Assembly: GCA_030761205.1 (NCBI GenBank)
Contig: JAULJL010000003.1
Coordinates: forward strand, 30,076,123-30,140,122
Direction: 5' to 3'
Origin: Fremontodendron californicum
Taxonomy: Eukaryota > Streptophyta > Magnoliopsida > Malvales > Malvaceae
Length of the DNA: 64,000 bases
Shown here one piece after another: positions 33,501-45,229 of this stretch; positions within the stretch are counted from its first letter, which is position 1, and every line of letters begins with the position of its first letter. The translations under genes and the position numbers were made by a program. The notes below the pieces were generated by a model. That model worked only from the letters and a program-made list of their open reading frames with translations, ran no database searches and was not told the origin of the DNA.

Positions 33501-35844
33501 TCTTAGGTTATTTTGTATTGCCATGCATTTCTCAAATCATTTAGGTTTTAAATCATGCATTTCATACATAATATTTGCTTTATGTTCATGCATTTCATGT
33601 CATTGGCACATGATTTATGACTTAGACCAATCAATGATTCAAAGTCGTGCTCATTTTGAGCATACACGTGGAAAATTAAAGAGTTGTCAAATTGATTATT
33701 CTACCTTTGTGTTTTTTTTTACTTAGCCAATTTTTGCCTAACTTTTCAAAAGTATTAGCTACTGTTTGTGAATCTTTAGAAGAGTCACTAACATTTTTAC
33801 TTTGATTTTTAAATGTTTTTATCAAAGGCAAAAAAATGTGTTTTGGCAAAACAAATTTTTCACCCAGTACTCGTACTTTTCCGTTTTTTCTGGGCAGTCA
33901 TCTTTAACCAAAAAATTAAGCCAATTTTTAATCGTGTAGTTTTACATGTTCTGTGTCTCCAATATTTTTTTTTTAGATTTTTTTGGATTTTAAAAATAGG
34001 TTAAAATATCGTGTTCTAAAACTGGACAGTGGAGTCAGATTTGAATTTAAAGAAAATTCCTTTTTATGTTTTGGCTAAGTTACTTAGAGGGGACTGATTA
34101 GGAAGTTTAGCTACTGTGTTAGGGTAGTTTCTAGGTCTTTTTAAACTCTAAAAATAATTTAATAAACCTCGGGTTAAGGGTGGTCGAGTCTGGGATTTTA
34201 AGCTTAGGAAATTAGAGCAATTTAAAAAGGGTTTAGCTAGGTTTTTATTTTTATTTTTTTTAAAATATTTTTTCCAAAAATTGTTTTCAAACAATCACAA
34301 AGTTTTTTTTTTAGAATATTTAATTTGATATATTTTCTTAAGGTAGCCAGATATCTTTTTAGATATACGGATTTCCTTAATTAAAGGAAAAAATATATTC
34401 TTATGCATTGCATTTTCCATATTCATGCATACTATATAATATGTGATTTTGCTATGATAATTTCCATGGTGTTGTTATTATTTTTTATTTATATTTTTGA
34501 TGTTATGTTGTTTATTATATGGTTTTGAGTATTTCATGATATCCTATGCTTTTTATTTAGTTATTTTTGTCATATTATTTAGCATATACTATGTTTATGC
34601 ATTATTATTTTTTTTTTATTTTCATGCATATTATATGTTAGCATTATTTTATGTTTCATGTCATTTCATATCATTTAGATTATATGCCATATCATTTATA
34701 TATGCCATATCGTTTAAATCATTTTATTCCATTTAGAATATATCATGTGACTTAGGATATTTCATTTCATATAGAATATATTATGTTACCTAGGTCATTT
34801 ATTTCATTTAGAATATATTATGTCTACTTAGGATATTTCATTTCATTTAGAATATATCATGTGACTTAGAATATTTCATTTCATATATAATATATCATGT
34901 TACCTAGGTCATTTCATTTCATCTAGAATATATCATATGACTTAGGATATTTCATTTCATTTAGAATATATCATGTTACCTAAGTCATTTCATTTTATCT
35001 AGAATATATCATATGACTTAGGATATTTCATTTCATTTAGAATATGCTATGACATTTAAATTATATCATACCATTTAGGTTGCATTATATTATCTAGACT
35101 TTGCTATGTCATTTTATTTATGTCACACATATTCATATTCATATTTTTTAAATTGTTTTGAAAAAGGTAATGATTTTCAATAAAATAAAGATATTCCCGA
35201 GTTAAAAATAATAATGAGTTCTCTGCCGGGTTTGTTGGGGAGGATGTCATAAATTATCATTAATAACGGAATATCTTCTTTAAAACAAGAATGATTCGGA
35301 AAGTTTTCCAAACTAATAAAATTTTCCATATTTTGCCATGTTTGTTGGGGAATATAGGAAAATTTTGAATTTATAAATTTAGGATCATTTTCAATTTAAA
35401 ATGAAATTATTTTTCTTTAAATTGGAATTAACTTGAAACACTAAATTAAAAATCGAATTTTTACCAAGACTTGAGATAACACATGATTAATAAGGTACCG
35501 TTTTATACGGGTGTTGTGGGGGTGCTAATCCTTCCCCACACGTAATCGAGTCCCGAATCCAATTCTTCAATTTTCTCTGGTTTATAACGCAGATTTTAAA
35601 AATTGTTTTTAAAATGTTTTAATTAATTTTAAAATGTTTTACAAAACCAGTTTTAATAGGTGGCCGATCACACCTAGCTTAAAAAGATTGGTGGCGGCTC
35701 CATGTCTTTTTCAAGGTCATTTTCAAAACCTTCATTTTTCAAGAGGAATTAAGTCGACTTTTCCTCGGTTTTTTTTTTTTTTAATGTCACGCTTAACGAA
35801 TATAAAGTCCTGCGATGAGACTTGTTATTTTTTAGGTTGCGACA
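30577..35844 (+). mobile_element. Complete solo LTR of the Tat/Ogre family (5268 bp)
   Basis: It starts TGTAGACACCTAATTTTGTC and ends TTAGGTTGCGACA. It contains no coding region; frames such as 33478-33726 and 34497-34736 come from AT-rich subrepeats. It is in opposite orientation to the LTR it sits in. Known solo LTRs arise by unequal recombination between the two LTRs of one element, which removes the interior. LTR blocks seen: the pyrimidine/GTCAAC cluster (30720-30780), the T-rich central part, CATGCATTT-type subrepeats (33230-33620), the ~40-bp array (34720-35080), and the conserved end (35480-35844). Confidence 0.92.
34720..35080 (+). repeat. Tandem ~40-bp subrepeats in the solo LTR
   Basis: About eight units with core TTTAGAATATATCATGTGAC and TTAGGATATTTCATTTCA follow with a period of 38-43 bp. 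Shorter versions are at 4425-4690 and 29780-29900 in the other LTRs, in opposite orientation. Confidence 0.8.
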
Positions 35845-38800
35845 ATGCCTTAGCCAAATTCAGCAATTGTATTTCTTTTGAATTAAAATCTGCCTCTACT
35901 GTCCAGTTTTAAATCACGATTGTTTTACCTATTTTTAAAAATTCAAACAAATAAAAAAAATACTGGAAACTCAGAACATGTAAAACTAAACAAGAAAAAA
36001 TTGGCTTAATTTTCTGATTAAAGATGACTTCCTAGAAAAATCAGAAAAGTTCAAGTATTGGGTGAAAAAACTGTTTATCCAAAACACATTTTTTTGCCTT
36101 TGATAAAATCATTTAGAAATCAAAGTAAAAATGTTGGAGACTCTCCTAAAGACCCACAAACAGTAAGTAATACTTTTAAAAAGTTAGAAAAAAAATGGCT
36201 AAGTAAAAAAAATCAAAAAGGTCGAATAATTAATTTGACAAACTCTTTGATTTTCCACAAGTATGCTCAAGAGAGCATGACTTTGAGCCATTGATTGGTC
36301 TAAGTCAATAATCATGTGGCAAGACATGAGATGCATTAACATACAGCCAATTGAATGCATGAAATGCATGATTCAAACCTAAGTGGTATGGAAAATGCAT
36401 GGCATACATAATATGGCCTAGACATAACAAACTTGCATGGCAATAAATGCAATCTTAACCTAAGCATGTATGAGATGCATAATAATGCAAATGAGACTTA
36501 GACCTAAAATGACATGAAGTGTATGGTAATACAAAGTGACCTAAGACCTAAATAGCATAACAATGCATGGGAATATGCATGACAATACAAGGATGACCTA
36601 GACCTAACAATACCAATATGATTTAAGACCTTATATGCATGGGAATATGCATGACAATACAAGGATGACCTAGACCTAACAAACTTGCATGGAAATAAAT
36701 GCAATCTTAACCTAAGTATGCATGAGATGCATAATAATGCAAATGAAACTTAGACCTAAAATGACATGAAATGCATGGCAATACAAAGTGACTTGAGACC
36801 TAAATAGCATGACAAATGCATGGCAATACCAATATAATTCTAGACTTTATACACATGGAAATATGCATGGCAATACCAATATGATTCTAGACCTTAAATG
36901 TCATGAGAATGTATGAAAATGTCATGAACATATAGTGACCAATAAACCTAATACTAAGGCATGAATAAACAGCAACTCAAACACAATTTCATGGAATAAT
37001 AATGCAAAGCAATGGTACCTAAACAAAATGCAAATGCATATACAAGGCAAGGAAACATGAAGAGGCCGAATAGCCACTAAGCAACCTAGTGTAATCCTAT
37101 CTAGCAAATGACACAAACACATGCCAAACCAAATCACAATACACAATGTTATGGCATGAAATGCAAACCTATCAACTAACCAAAATGAAAATGCACGTGC
37201 AAAGCATAGGAAATGTTAGAGGCCAAATGGTCACATGGTATTCTAACATGGCATTTTCACAAACACATGGCAATAAACATGAGAAATAATGCAAACATGC
37301 CCAAAAAATCCATCATGGCCGAATGAAACAATATGAACATGGCATTGTATATATTCATGAAGATCAATGGAAACATATTAAACAAGAAAGCATGATAAAA
37401 ATGTAAACATACACCAAAAAATCCATCATGGCCGAATGACCTATCATAAACCTAACATGGTATTTCCACAAACACATGGCATGACATATTGCTAAACTAC
37501 CACAAACAAGCTAACCTACCACAAATCAAGCTAATCTAACACAAGTAAGCTAACTTACCACAAATATACTCATGAACAAGATCAAAAACAAAGTCATTTA
37601 CCAAAAAAATCAACCTATTCGGCCATGATGAAAACAAGGATGAAAACTTGTTTCTTTTTTTTGTTCTTTTTAAAAAACAAAATAGTAGCTCTTTAGAAAC
37701 AAGTTTATTTCATAAAAAGGAATAAATATCAATCAAAAGAGCAAGATCATGTCAATAAAATATGAAAAATAACCATGAAAGAACATAGCTACCTTGCTCT
37801 AACTTTCCAAATCAAGAAGAAACAAGCTAAAACCCTTCTTTTTCTCCTTTTTTTTTTCTTCTCTCTTTTTTCTTTCTTTTTCTCTCTTTTTCTCTTTAGC
37901 TACTGCCTCTTTTCCAGCCTCCAAGCTTCTGAAAAACTGCTCAGCCACCTCTCCTTAATAGCCTTGGCCGAATGGTGTCTTCTAGAAGGTAGGTGGCTAT
38001 ATTTTTCCATCCAATAGATATCATTCAAGATGCCTTCTATGTAAAAATCCCACCAATAGATTAGAATCATCAGCCCTTAGATTTATGATGTCATAAAGAT
38101 GTCATAATAGGATCCCTCTCCAACCATTGGTCCATGTGTTGCAAATTCAAAGGCTTGATCACAAAAATTAACTACCTTCTTCTTCACCTTTGGCCCTTCG
38201 ATGAAAAATTAAAAAATATCTTCCCTCCATTGGGCCTTGGCTGGCTGACCTTCATCTTCCAGCCCATGCTTCATTTTTTTAAAAGCAAGAAAAGGCTCTT
38301 TTCGATTTCTTCGATGAAATGATCTTTTTTACCCCCGAACCTAAATAAATAGCAAACGGACTCCAAATTAAATTTTTATTTTTTCAATACTTCTTAAATG
38401 ATAAAAAATTGAATTCTGGAAGTTTTCAAAATTTTTCGAGCCCATTTGTTATTTTTTTAGATTTTTCTTCCGAAATTGCCCTTTTGTGCACTTGAACTTT
38501 TACCAGTTTGTAAACGAGCTCCAATCTGGATTTTTCTTCACCAATCTCTTTCAAATAATTTCAAAGTGAGATCTGAAAATTTTCAAAATTTTTGGAGCTC
38601 ATTTGCTATTTTTTCGGGATTTATCTGCTTGGATTTTTGCATAGTGGGCTCGGGATTTGACCATTTTGCAAACGAACTCCGAATCCATATTTTATTTCTT
38701 CAATCTCTTCCAAATAATTTAAGAATGATATCTGCAAATTTTCGTAATGTTTGGAACTCGTTTGCTATTTTTTCGGGATTTATCCTTTTGAATTTCTACA

Positions 38801-39754
38801 TAGTGGGCCCGGGATTTGGCCATTTTGCAAACGAACTCCGAATCCAGATTTTCTTTTTCCAATATCTTTGAAATGATTTAAAAATGAGATTTGCAAATTT
38901 TTAGAATTTTCGGAGGTCATTTGCTATTTTTCCCAAATTTTTCAATTTTGCCTTTTTGTCTCCGAAGCCCGATTTTGCTCAAGACAAGTCCGATTTTCAG
39001 ATTTTCTTTTCCTGGGCCTTTGTTATATATATTTAATTGGAGTTGGTCCGAAAACACCCAAATTTTTACGATCAAATTCCCTTCCAATTTGATTTTTCCT
39101 TTTTTTCACTATTAGGAATTTCCTCGTTTCTCCGTTTTTTCTCCAATCGGCTCTTTTCTCGAATTTTCTTCAAACTGAGCCTTGGGATATCCTTGTTTAC
39201 TCACTCCTCATCAATTAGGGGCTTTAGTTTTATTGAATTGGGCTATTTCTATAATTTTCCCAATTTTACCAAAATCCACTAAAAACCCTAGTTCTCGGTT
39301 TTCTTCCGGATTGACTTTTCCTTCAGTTTTTCTTCCAAGTGGCTTCTCCATTACCCGTATTCAGTGCTTATCTTTCATTTGGAATCTTCAATTTCGACCA
39401 ATTTGATCGTTTAAGCACTTTTTCCCAAATTTTCCAAACTAGGGTTTCCTTTCTACTAAATCTCCGTAACCTAACTTCCGAACTCCATATCTTTCAATGT
39501 AGACCTCGGATTATCAAAATTCTTTCACCATTTTTCAATTGAACTTCAAATCTTGATTTTGAAAGTGGGTTTACTTTTTGAGGTTGACTTTTTTGGTATT
39601 GATTTTTTCAAGTTTGACTTTTTATGTCTGCTTTGCTAAACTAAGTCACGGAGTACCACTTGCAGGATAAAAAAAGTCTTTTTGCATTTTGAAACATCAG
39701 TTTAGGAAGAAAACATACCTGTTTTAGTGGTTTAGACAAAATTAGGTGTCTACA
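35845..39754 (-). mobile_element. 5' LTR of element B, outer part
   Basis: This is the first ~3.9 kb of the LTR in element sense, ending on plus with TTAGGTGTCTACA at 39754. It is about 720 bp longer than the matching part of element C's LTRs, mainly in a region of CATGGCAATAC-type subrepeats (36300-37200). The outer flank begins GAACT and is a Copia LTR, so B inserted into an older Copia LTR. Confidence 0.88.
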
Positions 39755-40180
39755 GAACTCTCATAACGGGTCATGTTCAGTGAACTTGTTCAACTAACAA
39801 GCACCCATATTTTATCTCCAAGTATCTCTACACTTTCTACTTATGAGATCAGTTGCATGCATCAAGTGCATGAAGGCTTAACATATGCCAGTCTTTGAGC
39901 ATTGTCAATGCCCTGTCTTGACAATACAATGATCAAGAACAATTTAGAAACACGGTATTGATGCATAAGGATCCTCATAATTGTAACACCTTACAATTCC
40001 TTTGCAATGCCATTGTGTCTCATGGGCTTTATCTTCACAAGTCATTTATAACAATTATAACAATACTTATGGATAAAGAAATACCTCAATTATAATTAAT
40101 AAACTATAATGTGCATACATGAATATATAAATAGTATTTTACAAGCCTAACTAGATTGGCTTGTAGGGCTTACACCAATA
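39755..40180 (-). mobile_element. Truncated Copia LTR, target of element B
   Basis: Read on minus, it starts at 40180 with TATTGGTGTAAGCCCTACAA and runs for about 425 bp. It closely matches the first part of the Copia LTR at 59111-59540 (shared TTGAACAAGTTCACTGAACA, ACAATGGCATTGCAAAGGAA). It is cut at 39755 by the end of element B's LTR. Its start abuts the MULE pseudogene at a Gly-His-Asn codon run of a zinc knuckle, so this Copia LTR itself inserted into the MULE. Confidence 0.88.
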
Positions 40181-41670
40181 GTTATGCCCTTGGTGAAAAT
40201 AAATCTGACACCTTATCTTCTTTCCTCTTATTGACAGCTTTGTTCCAGAACTGCTCTCACCCTCCTCCCTACATCTATTTTTCTTTAGTATACCTGGCAT
40301 TTTCCTAGGAATTGGTTGATTAATAGAGCCTGATTTTGTATTTGGCCACAATTTATCACCAGATAAGGCAAGGAGAACACAACTATAAATCTTCTCATTC
40401 ATTTTTTTCTTGTACACATCTAAAACATAGTCTTCAATCCTTTCTTTTCTAAACAATATAACACAAATTGAATGTGGACATAGAATACCAGTAAGATCCC
40501 ATCACCTACAAGTGCATTTCCACCTAGCGATGTCAACCACAAAAGTTTCCCCATGCATAAAACCTCATACCCTTTTGAACCATTTCATTTAACATGGTAG
40601 TAAGAACTAAATTCCTTATTTGCTTCTATTTGGACACAACATAGTTTTCCACAAAATAAATTTTCTCATGTTAATGACATTTTTATTCATTACATAATGC
40701 CTAATATGCTCAAGCATAGAAATAATGGACATATATCTAGCTTGCATAATAACAACATTGAATGCTTCAGCAAAGTTATTATCAACTACATCAAAGTGAC
40801 ATCTTCTAAAAAAAGCCCTTGACAAATGTTTAGGAATTTTTTTTATAAGCCTTACCAAAGCTGAACTTTTTAACTCACCAAGTGCAGTTGCATTTAGTTT
40901 AAAATCTACCTCTGTAGTAGCTTTACAACATGCCCAGAATGCTTCTTTCTATTTTTTCCAATTAGAAAAAAAAAAGTCTTGCACAAAATCGATGCTCAAC
41001 CTTTGGCAACAAGATCATAATCTCATCACTCAAACCCTATAGAAAAACAATATCAATTTATAAATGCATTTCATTGAACTTTCAAAAAAATAAAAATTTA
41101 TGACTTTTTCTTCTGCATGTTATTCATGAGAGTGAATCCATCACCATCCTTGAGATGAAGATCTGACTGAAGGTTTTCAAGAAACCATCTCCAACAATAC
41201 TTGTTCTTTACTTCTACCACAGACCAGGCAATGGGATAAATTTGGTCATTAGCATCTTTGCCAATAGCTGTTAGCTAGAAGCTCACCCTTGAATGGATCC
41301 TTCAGAAAACAACCATCCAAAATACTATAGATCTACAATACAGTCTAAAAGTTTCCTTAAGGGCACTAAATCAGACATAGGTTATCCTAAATTTTTGGGT
41401 TTTAGTAGGAGTGGGTCTTTGAACCTTAAGCTCAACATTACAATTAGGATTTACCTTCCTTAAAGCATGGGCATAGTCAAACAGCATGTTGAACTAATAA
41501 TATATTCTTCCATTTATCTATTTCAAGGCCCAAACTCTAGCTATACTACAAATTGTTAGGTTGATATCAACCTTTAACTCTTTCTTAGCAAGATTTTGCA
41601 TCTCAACCAACTTCAACTTAGGTATTATCCTCAACTTACTAAGGAAATGGTTTCCTATGAATTTATAACT
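40181..41670 (-). pseudogene. Mutator-like (MULE) transposase, decayed C-terminal half
   Basis: This is the transposase of a MuDR/MULE DNA transposon. In order on minus are HFLSKLRIIPKLKLVEMQNL, then KDANDQIYPIAWSVVEVKN with WRWFLENLQSDL (part of the MULE catalytic domain), LPKVEHRFCARL, KEAFWACCKATTEVDFKLNA and VVDNNFAEAFNVVIMQAR. A SWIM-type zinc finger follows (KCTCR...LTGILCPHSI), then RKERIEDYVLDVYKKK and a partial zinc knuckle (RCQIYFHQGHN) where the Copia LTR cuts in. Stops and shifts are frequent. A probable intron remnant lies at about 41040-41105, ending TTCTATAG. No terminal inverted repeats were recognised. Confidence 0.85.
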
Positions 41671-42137
41671 TGCCGTTGAGTAACTTGGTTGAGTCAAGGG
41701 GAGTGTTCATCCCATATTGAGTAACTAGGATGAGCCAAGAGGAATGCTCACTTATAAGTAGGAGCCTTGGATTTTGGAGAGATATACCACCTTGTGAGAT
41801 AGAGTCTATACACTTAATAGAGGTTGTATTGAGGCTCTATGGGTGGTGAGTTACAATATCTATGTGAAGGTTTGTAGCTTTGTCCATGCAAAAGTTACAA
41901 TATTTGTGAGGAGAGTTTGTAGCTTTGTCCGTCCAAAAGTTACAATATTTGTGAAGAGGGTTTGTAGCTTTGTCCATGCAAAAGTTACAAGTTGTAATAT
42001 ATTTTTTTAGTGGAGTGTTTTTTATCTTTTTATGGGATTTTAGATGTAAGCTAGAGGGGCTGAATAGCGTTAAACATTGTGTTCTTTTTTTCCTTTTTCT
42101 CGAGTGCTTGTTGTGGGTTGCCACGCTATTCACAACA
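41671..42137 (+). mobile_element. 5' LTR of a TRIM-type miniature element
   Basis: It ends CACGCTATTCACAACA at 42137 and matches the LTR at 42254-42696 (shared ATATACCACCTTGTGAGATA, TCGAGTGCTTGTTGTGGGTT). The first ~40 bases of the LTR are missing or degenerate. It carries two units of a ~50-bp GAGTAACTTGGTTGAGCC-type subrepeat (three in the other LTR) and three units around TTTGTAGCTTTGTCC. Confidence 0.8.
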
Positions 42138-42253
42138 ATTGGTATCAGAGCTTTTGGATCGAGGGAAGAGAGTTGCTGCCTAGAGGCTTCTGGTTCGAGA
42201 GAGGAGAGTTACTGACAAGAGGAAAATAGGGGACTTTGACTCAATGGAGGATT
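42138..42253 (+). mobile_element. Internal part of the TRIM with tRNA-Met primer site
   Basis: Only 116 bp separate the two LTRs. The primer binding site TGGTATCAGAGC at 42140-42151, complementary to initiator tRNA-Met, follows the 5' LTR. The purine-rich AATGGAGGA just before 42254 may serve as polypurine tract. No coding capacity exists, so the element must have been mobilised by proteins from another element. Confidence 0.82.
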
Positions 42254-42696
42254 TGTTGACTATATTGAGTCTAAGTCCCACATTGAGTAACTTGGTTGAG
42301 CCAAAGGAAATGTTCATCCCATATCGAGTAACTTGGTTGAGCCAAGGGGAGTGCTCATCCCACATTGAGTAACTAGGATGATGCAAGAGGAGTGGTCACC
42401 TATAAGTAGGAGCCTTGGCCTTTGGGGAGATATACCACCTTGTGAGATAGAGTCTATACACTTGAGAGATGTTTTATTGGGGCTCTATGGGTGGTGAATT
42501 ACGATATTTGTGGGAAGGTTTGTAGCTTTATCCGTGCAAATTTTACAATATTTGTAATATTTTTTTAGTGGAGTTTTTTTTTTATCCTTTTATGGGATTG
42601 TGGATGTAGACTAGAGGGGTAAATCATGTTAAACATTGTGTTCTCTTTTTTCTTTCTTCTCGAGTGCTTGTTGTGGGTTGTCACGCCATTTCCAAC
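42254..42696 (+). mobile_element. 3' LTR of the TRIM element (443 bp)
   Basis: It starts TGTTGACTATATTGAG and ends CACGCCATTTCCAACA. Three ~50-bp units containing GAGTAACTTGGTTGAGCC lie in its first 140 bp. The TG...CA ends and the match to 41671-42137 identify it as an LTR. Confidence 0.82.
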
Positions 42697-43222
42697 AATT
42701 TGCAATGTTGAGTGTGGATTCCATAGGTAAAGATGTTGTTACTGGTTGCAAAAAAGGGACAGAATCAGAGAAACCTAAAAAGTTTGTAGAAGATAAGATA
42801 CTTAGTTGCTGTTTACATGCAATAGAAACTCCTAACTTGTATTCAATCAGTTTAGGCCTTTTGCAAGTAGATGGAGACTTCCACTCAAAAATCAAATTAA
42901 AGTAGAAGAAAATAAATTTAGTAGTTCCAAGCAAGTGAGGAAAGAAAATTTACAAGAGCTAAGCAGAGGCACTTCTGACTTCTCAATAATGAGTATGCTA
43001 ACTTTGCGGCATGATTATAACTATGTTATTCATATTCGGGATGAGTATGGGATATGGGTATCTGTTCGATACGGGTATGCTAATATTTTTAAAAAAAATT
43101 TCATATATTTGGAGAATCATATCTCGTATCTATATCCAACTATGTATTTAATATAAGTGTCGGGCATCAGTATTTTTAAAAAAATGAGGAATTCAAATAA
43201 TATAGGATTATGAAAAAAAGGA
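42697..43222 (+). other. Unassigned DNA with possible exon relic
   Basis: Translation from 42706 (MLSVDSIGKDVVTGCKKGTE) runs to a stop at 42903. In the same frame it can be followed through KKINLVVPSKQVRKENLQEL to about 43030 with good amino acid complexity. I do not recognise the protein. The stretch 43010-43160 instead contains repeated GGGTATC / ATACGGGTAT motifs, similar in type to the repeat at 44240-45010. No promoter or splice structure can be supported. Confidence 0.3.
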
Positions 43223-43420
43223 TCAAACAGGATCCTCAAAGCCAACAGAGAGCAGAAGCTTTGGAATCATTCCAGGAGATTTGTTTGCATTGGCGGCAAT
43301 GCCAAGGGATTTTAGGATCTCCCCTTGTGGATCCGTCTCTGCTTGTCTCCCATTAAAACTAGAACTCCTGTAATGACCATTTAGTATCATTGAAATCTCC
43401 AGCCAACATCTTACATCCAT
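43223..43420 (-). CDS. Short unrecognised ORF, possible terminal exon relic
   Basis: The 65-residue frame contains GRQAETDPQGEILKSLGIAA followed by NANKSPGMIPKLLLSVGFED and then a stop. Composition is protein-like and not low complexity, unlike most short frames here. A TCATTACAG before GAGTTCTAG near 43370 could be a splice acceptor, which would make the initial Met irrelevant. It lies between two repeats and has no recognisable partner exon, so a captured or decayed gene fragment is as likely as chance. No function is proposed. Confidence 0.3.
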   Translation of the reverse strand: MDVRCWLEISMILNGHYRSSSFNGRQAETDPQGEILKSLGIAANANKSPGMIPKLLLSVGFEDPV

Positions 43421-44239
43421 AGAACAAACATGAGCAAATTAATGACTCAGATCAAATTTACTATTCCAGTAATCTTTTTCATTTAATTTTCATTGGGTTT
43501 TCCCAGATCATTTGATATTTTAACGATGTGTGCAAGACCAAAATATTTGAAATATATGCCATAAAATCTATATTTTGCCATTGGAGGGCATTGTATAATG
43601 ATGTTTTACACCTAAAAACTACTGCTTTACTCTTGTTTAGTTTTACAAGTCAGAACTCAGAAGTATATGTCAACTTTATGTAATTTCACTATGTTATTGC
43701 TATTAAATTTCTTTAATTATGTTTGAGAGCAACCCTCTACCATTCCAAACTTAACTAGTGTAGTAATCATTGTTTGAGAAATGAGAATTTACCTTTTAAG
43801 CCTCAAGGCAGAATCTTTTTTTTTTTTTTTTTTTGAGATTTTCATTTTTTCCTTTGACCTTTGAGGAACAAGAATACAAGATTGATAGTTCATCAATTTA
43901 GAAACTCTGCTGCTGCCCTCTATATCATCTTCTTCTAGCTCATCTTCAAATTTTCATTTCTAGTCGTATTATATATGAACTACCAGAAGAAGCATCGTTA
44001 TTTGCTCATCTCAGTCCTAATTTTCGCCTAAGCGTTGGAAAACTTAAGGGAAGGTATCGAAATTAAAAATTCTTGGCATTTCCCGAATTAATGAAAGAAA
44101 AATGTTTATATTTTTACATTATTATTTATTTTTGATTGTTCATATCATCCCACTCCCTTGATCAACTAATTTTAATATCCGTCATTTCTTAAAAAGTTTT
44201 AATAAATAGTGATACCCAAGTAAGGATAGTTCTTGGTAC
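43421..44239. other. AT-rich DNA with no recognised feature
   Basis: I see no coding block or element end. A T-run of about 18 lies at 43817-43834. Open frames are short and stop-limited. Confidence 0.4.
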
Positions 44240-45010
44240 TCTACTTAGGCGTTCAGACTCGTTGATTTTGCCCACATACCAGTGTTGACACAAGCCGACA
44301 CTGACACGGGTATGGGATCCGTGTCAGAATCGTTGGACACAGCGACAACAACAACAAAAAAAGAAGAAAGAGAGAAAAAAGGAGATGCAGGCGGCGATGA
44401 AGGTTCAGAAAAGAGAGGAAGAAGATAGGATGAGGCGGTGATGAAGTTGAGAAAAGAGAAGAATACGAGAAGATGGAGTGGCAAAAAAAAAAATAGAGAA
44501 GATGGAGCGGCAAAAAGAGAAGAAAGAAAGATGCAGGTGGCTGTAAAAAAATAGACATAAAATTAGGGCATCAGGCTTTTTAATCATATGTTGGGCTTGA
44601 AAACATAGGCCCAAAATGTTTTTAATTGTTCTAATAAGATTAAATGTATAATTTCAATCCAAACAACAAAATAAATTTAATAAATAAAATATTTTTTAAA
44701 ATAAAGATTTATTTTTATTATTATAAAAAAGAATCTTATATATATATATAAAATATTAATGTATTTTAAAAAATATTTAATATGATGTATTCACATATAA
44801 TTATTACAATCAAACCAATAATTCATGCAACTATATTTATATATATATGTATCTATTATATTTAAGTACATATAAAACGAATCCCCGCACCCGTATCTTT
44901 CTCTCGGATCCTTTTATACCGTATCCCCGTGTCTTAAGTACAAGGCAATTGACGAGTCAGATATCTAGACACGTACTAGCACTCGACACCTGTACCCGAG
45001 TCCGAGCAAC
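44240..45010. repeat. Old dispersed repeat with CGGGTAC / GGACAC-type ends
   Basis: The left part (44253-44345) reads like TTGACACAAGCCGACACTGA, CACGGGTATGGGATCCGTGT and TTGGACACAG. The right part (44880-45010) has CGCACCCGTATC, CCGTATCCCCGTGTC, CACTCGACACCTGTACCCGA and GTCCGAGCAACATAG. GC-rich, partly complementary ends around an AT-rich middle suggest a non-autonomous element; I recall the GAGTCCGAGCAACATAG ending from many plant repeats but cannot name the family. The minus-strand frames at 44245-44614 (Ser/Phe/Leu-rich) are low complexity and are not called. Confidence 0.4.
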
Positions 45011-45229
45011 ATAGGGCGTTGGAGAGTTTTCAATAACTATAATTACATAAAAATATCATCTCGATTTTGATAGAACATTATGGAAGTTGTTTGATGAAAA
45101 AAAATTAAAATTTCGTCTAAGTGTCGGAGAATTTTTTGAAATTCTCTAACATCAAAATTTTCATTTTGTTCCAAAACACGAAGCTTTCTACAAAATTCTT
45201 TTGATGAGAAATATTTTTAAGTATCAAAA

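Larger units (their letters stand above)
30572..35849. repeat. Target site duplication ATGCA / ATGCC around the solo LTR
   Basis: The 5 bp before the inserted LTR (30572-30576) read ATGCA and the 5 bp after it (35845-35849) ATGCC. Removing the insert restores a continuous LTR that aligns with 5230-5270 in the other LTR (CCCCTCTAA, then a TTA(G/A)CCAAA block). One mismatch fits an old insertion. Confidence 0.75.

Noticed and set aside
40181..41670. Search for MULE terminal inverted repeats around the transposase relic
   Set aside because: The relic is cut by Copia on one side and a TRIM lies at the other; no long inverted repeat could be matched by eye.
44245..44614. Three overlapping minus-strand Ser/Phe/Leu-rich frames
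   Set aside because: They come from an AGAGAAGA-type purine-rich stretch; low complexity, and three frames open at once.
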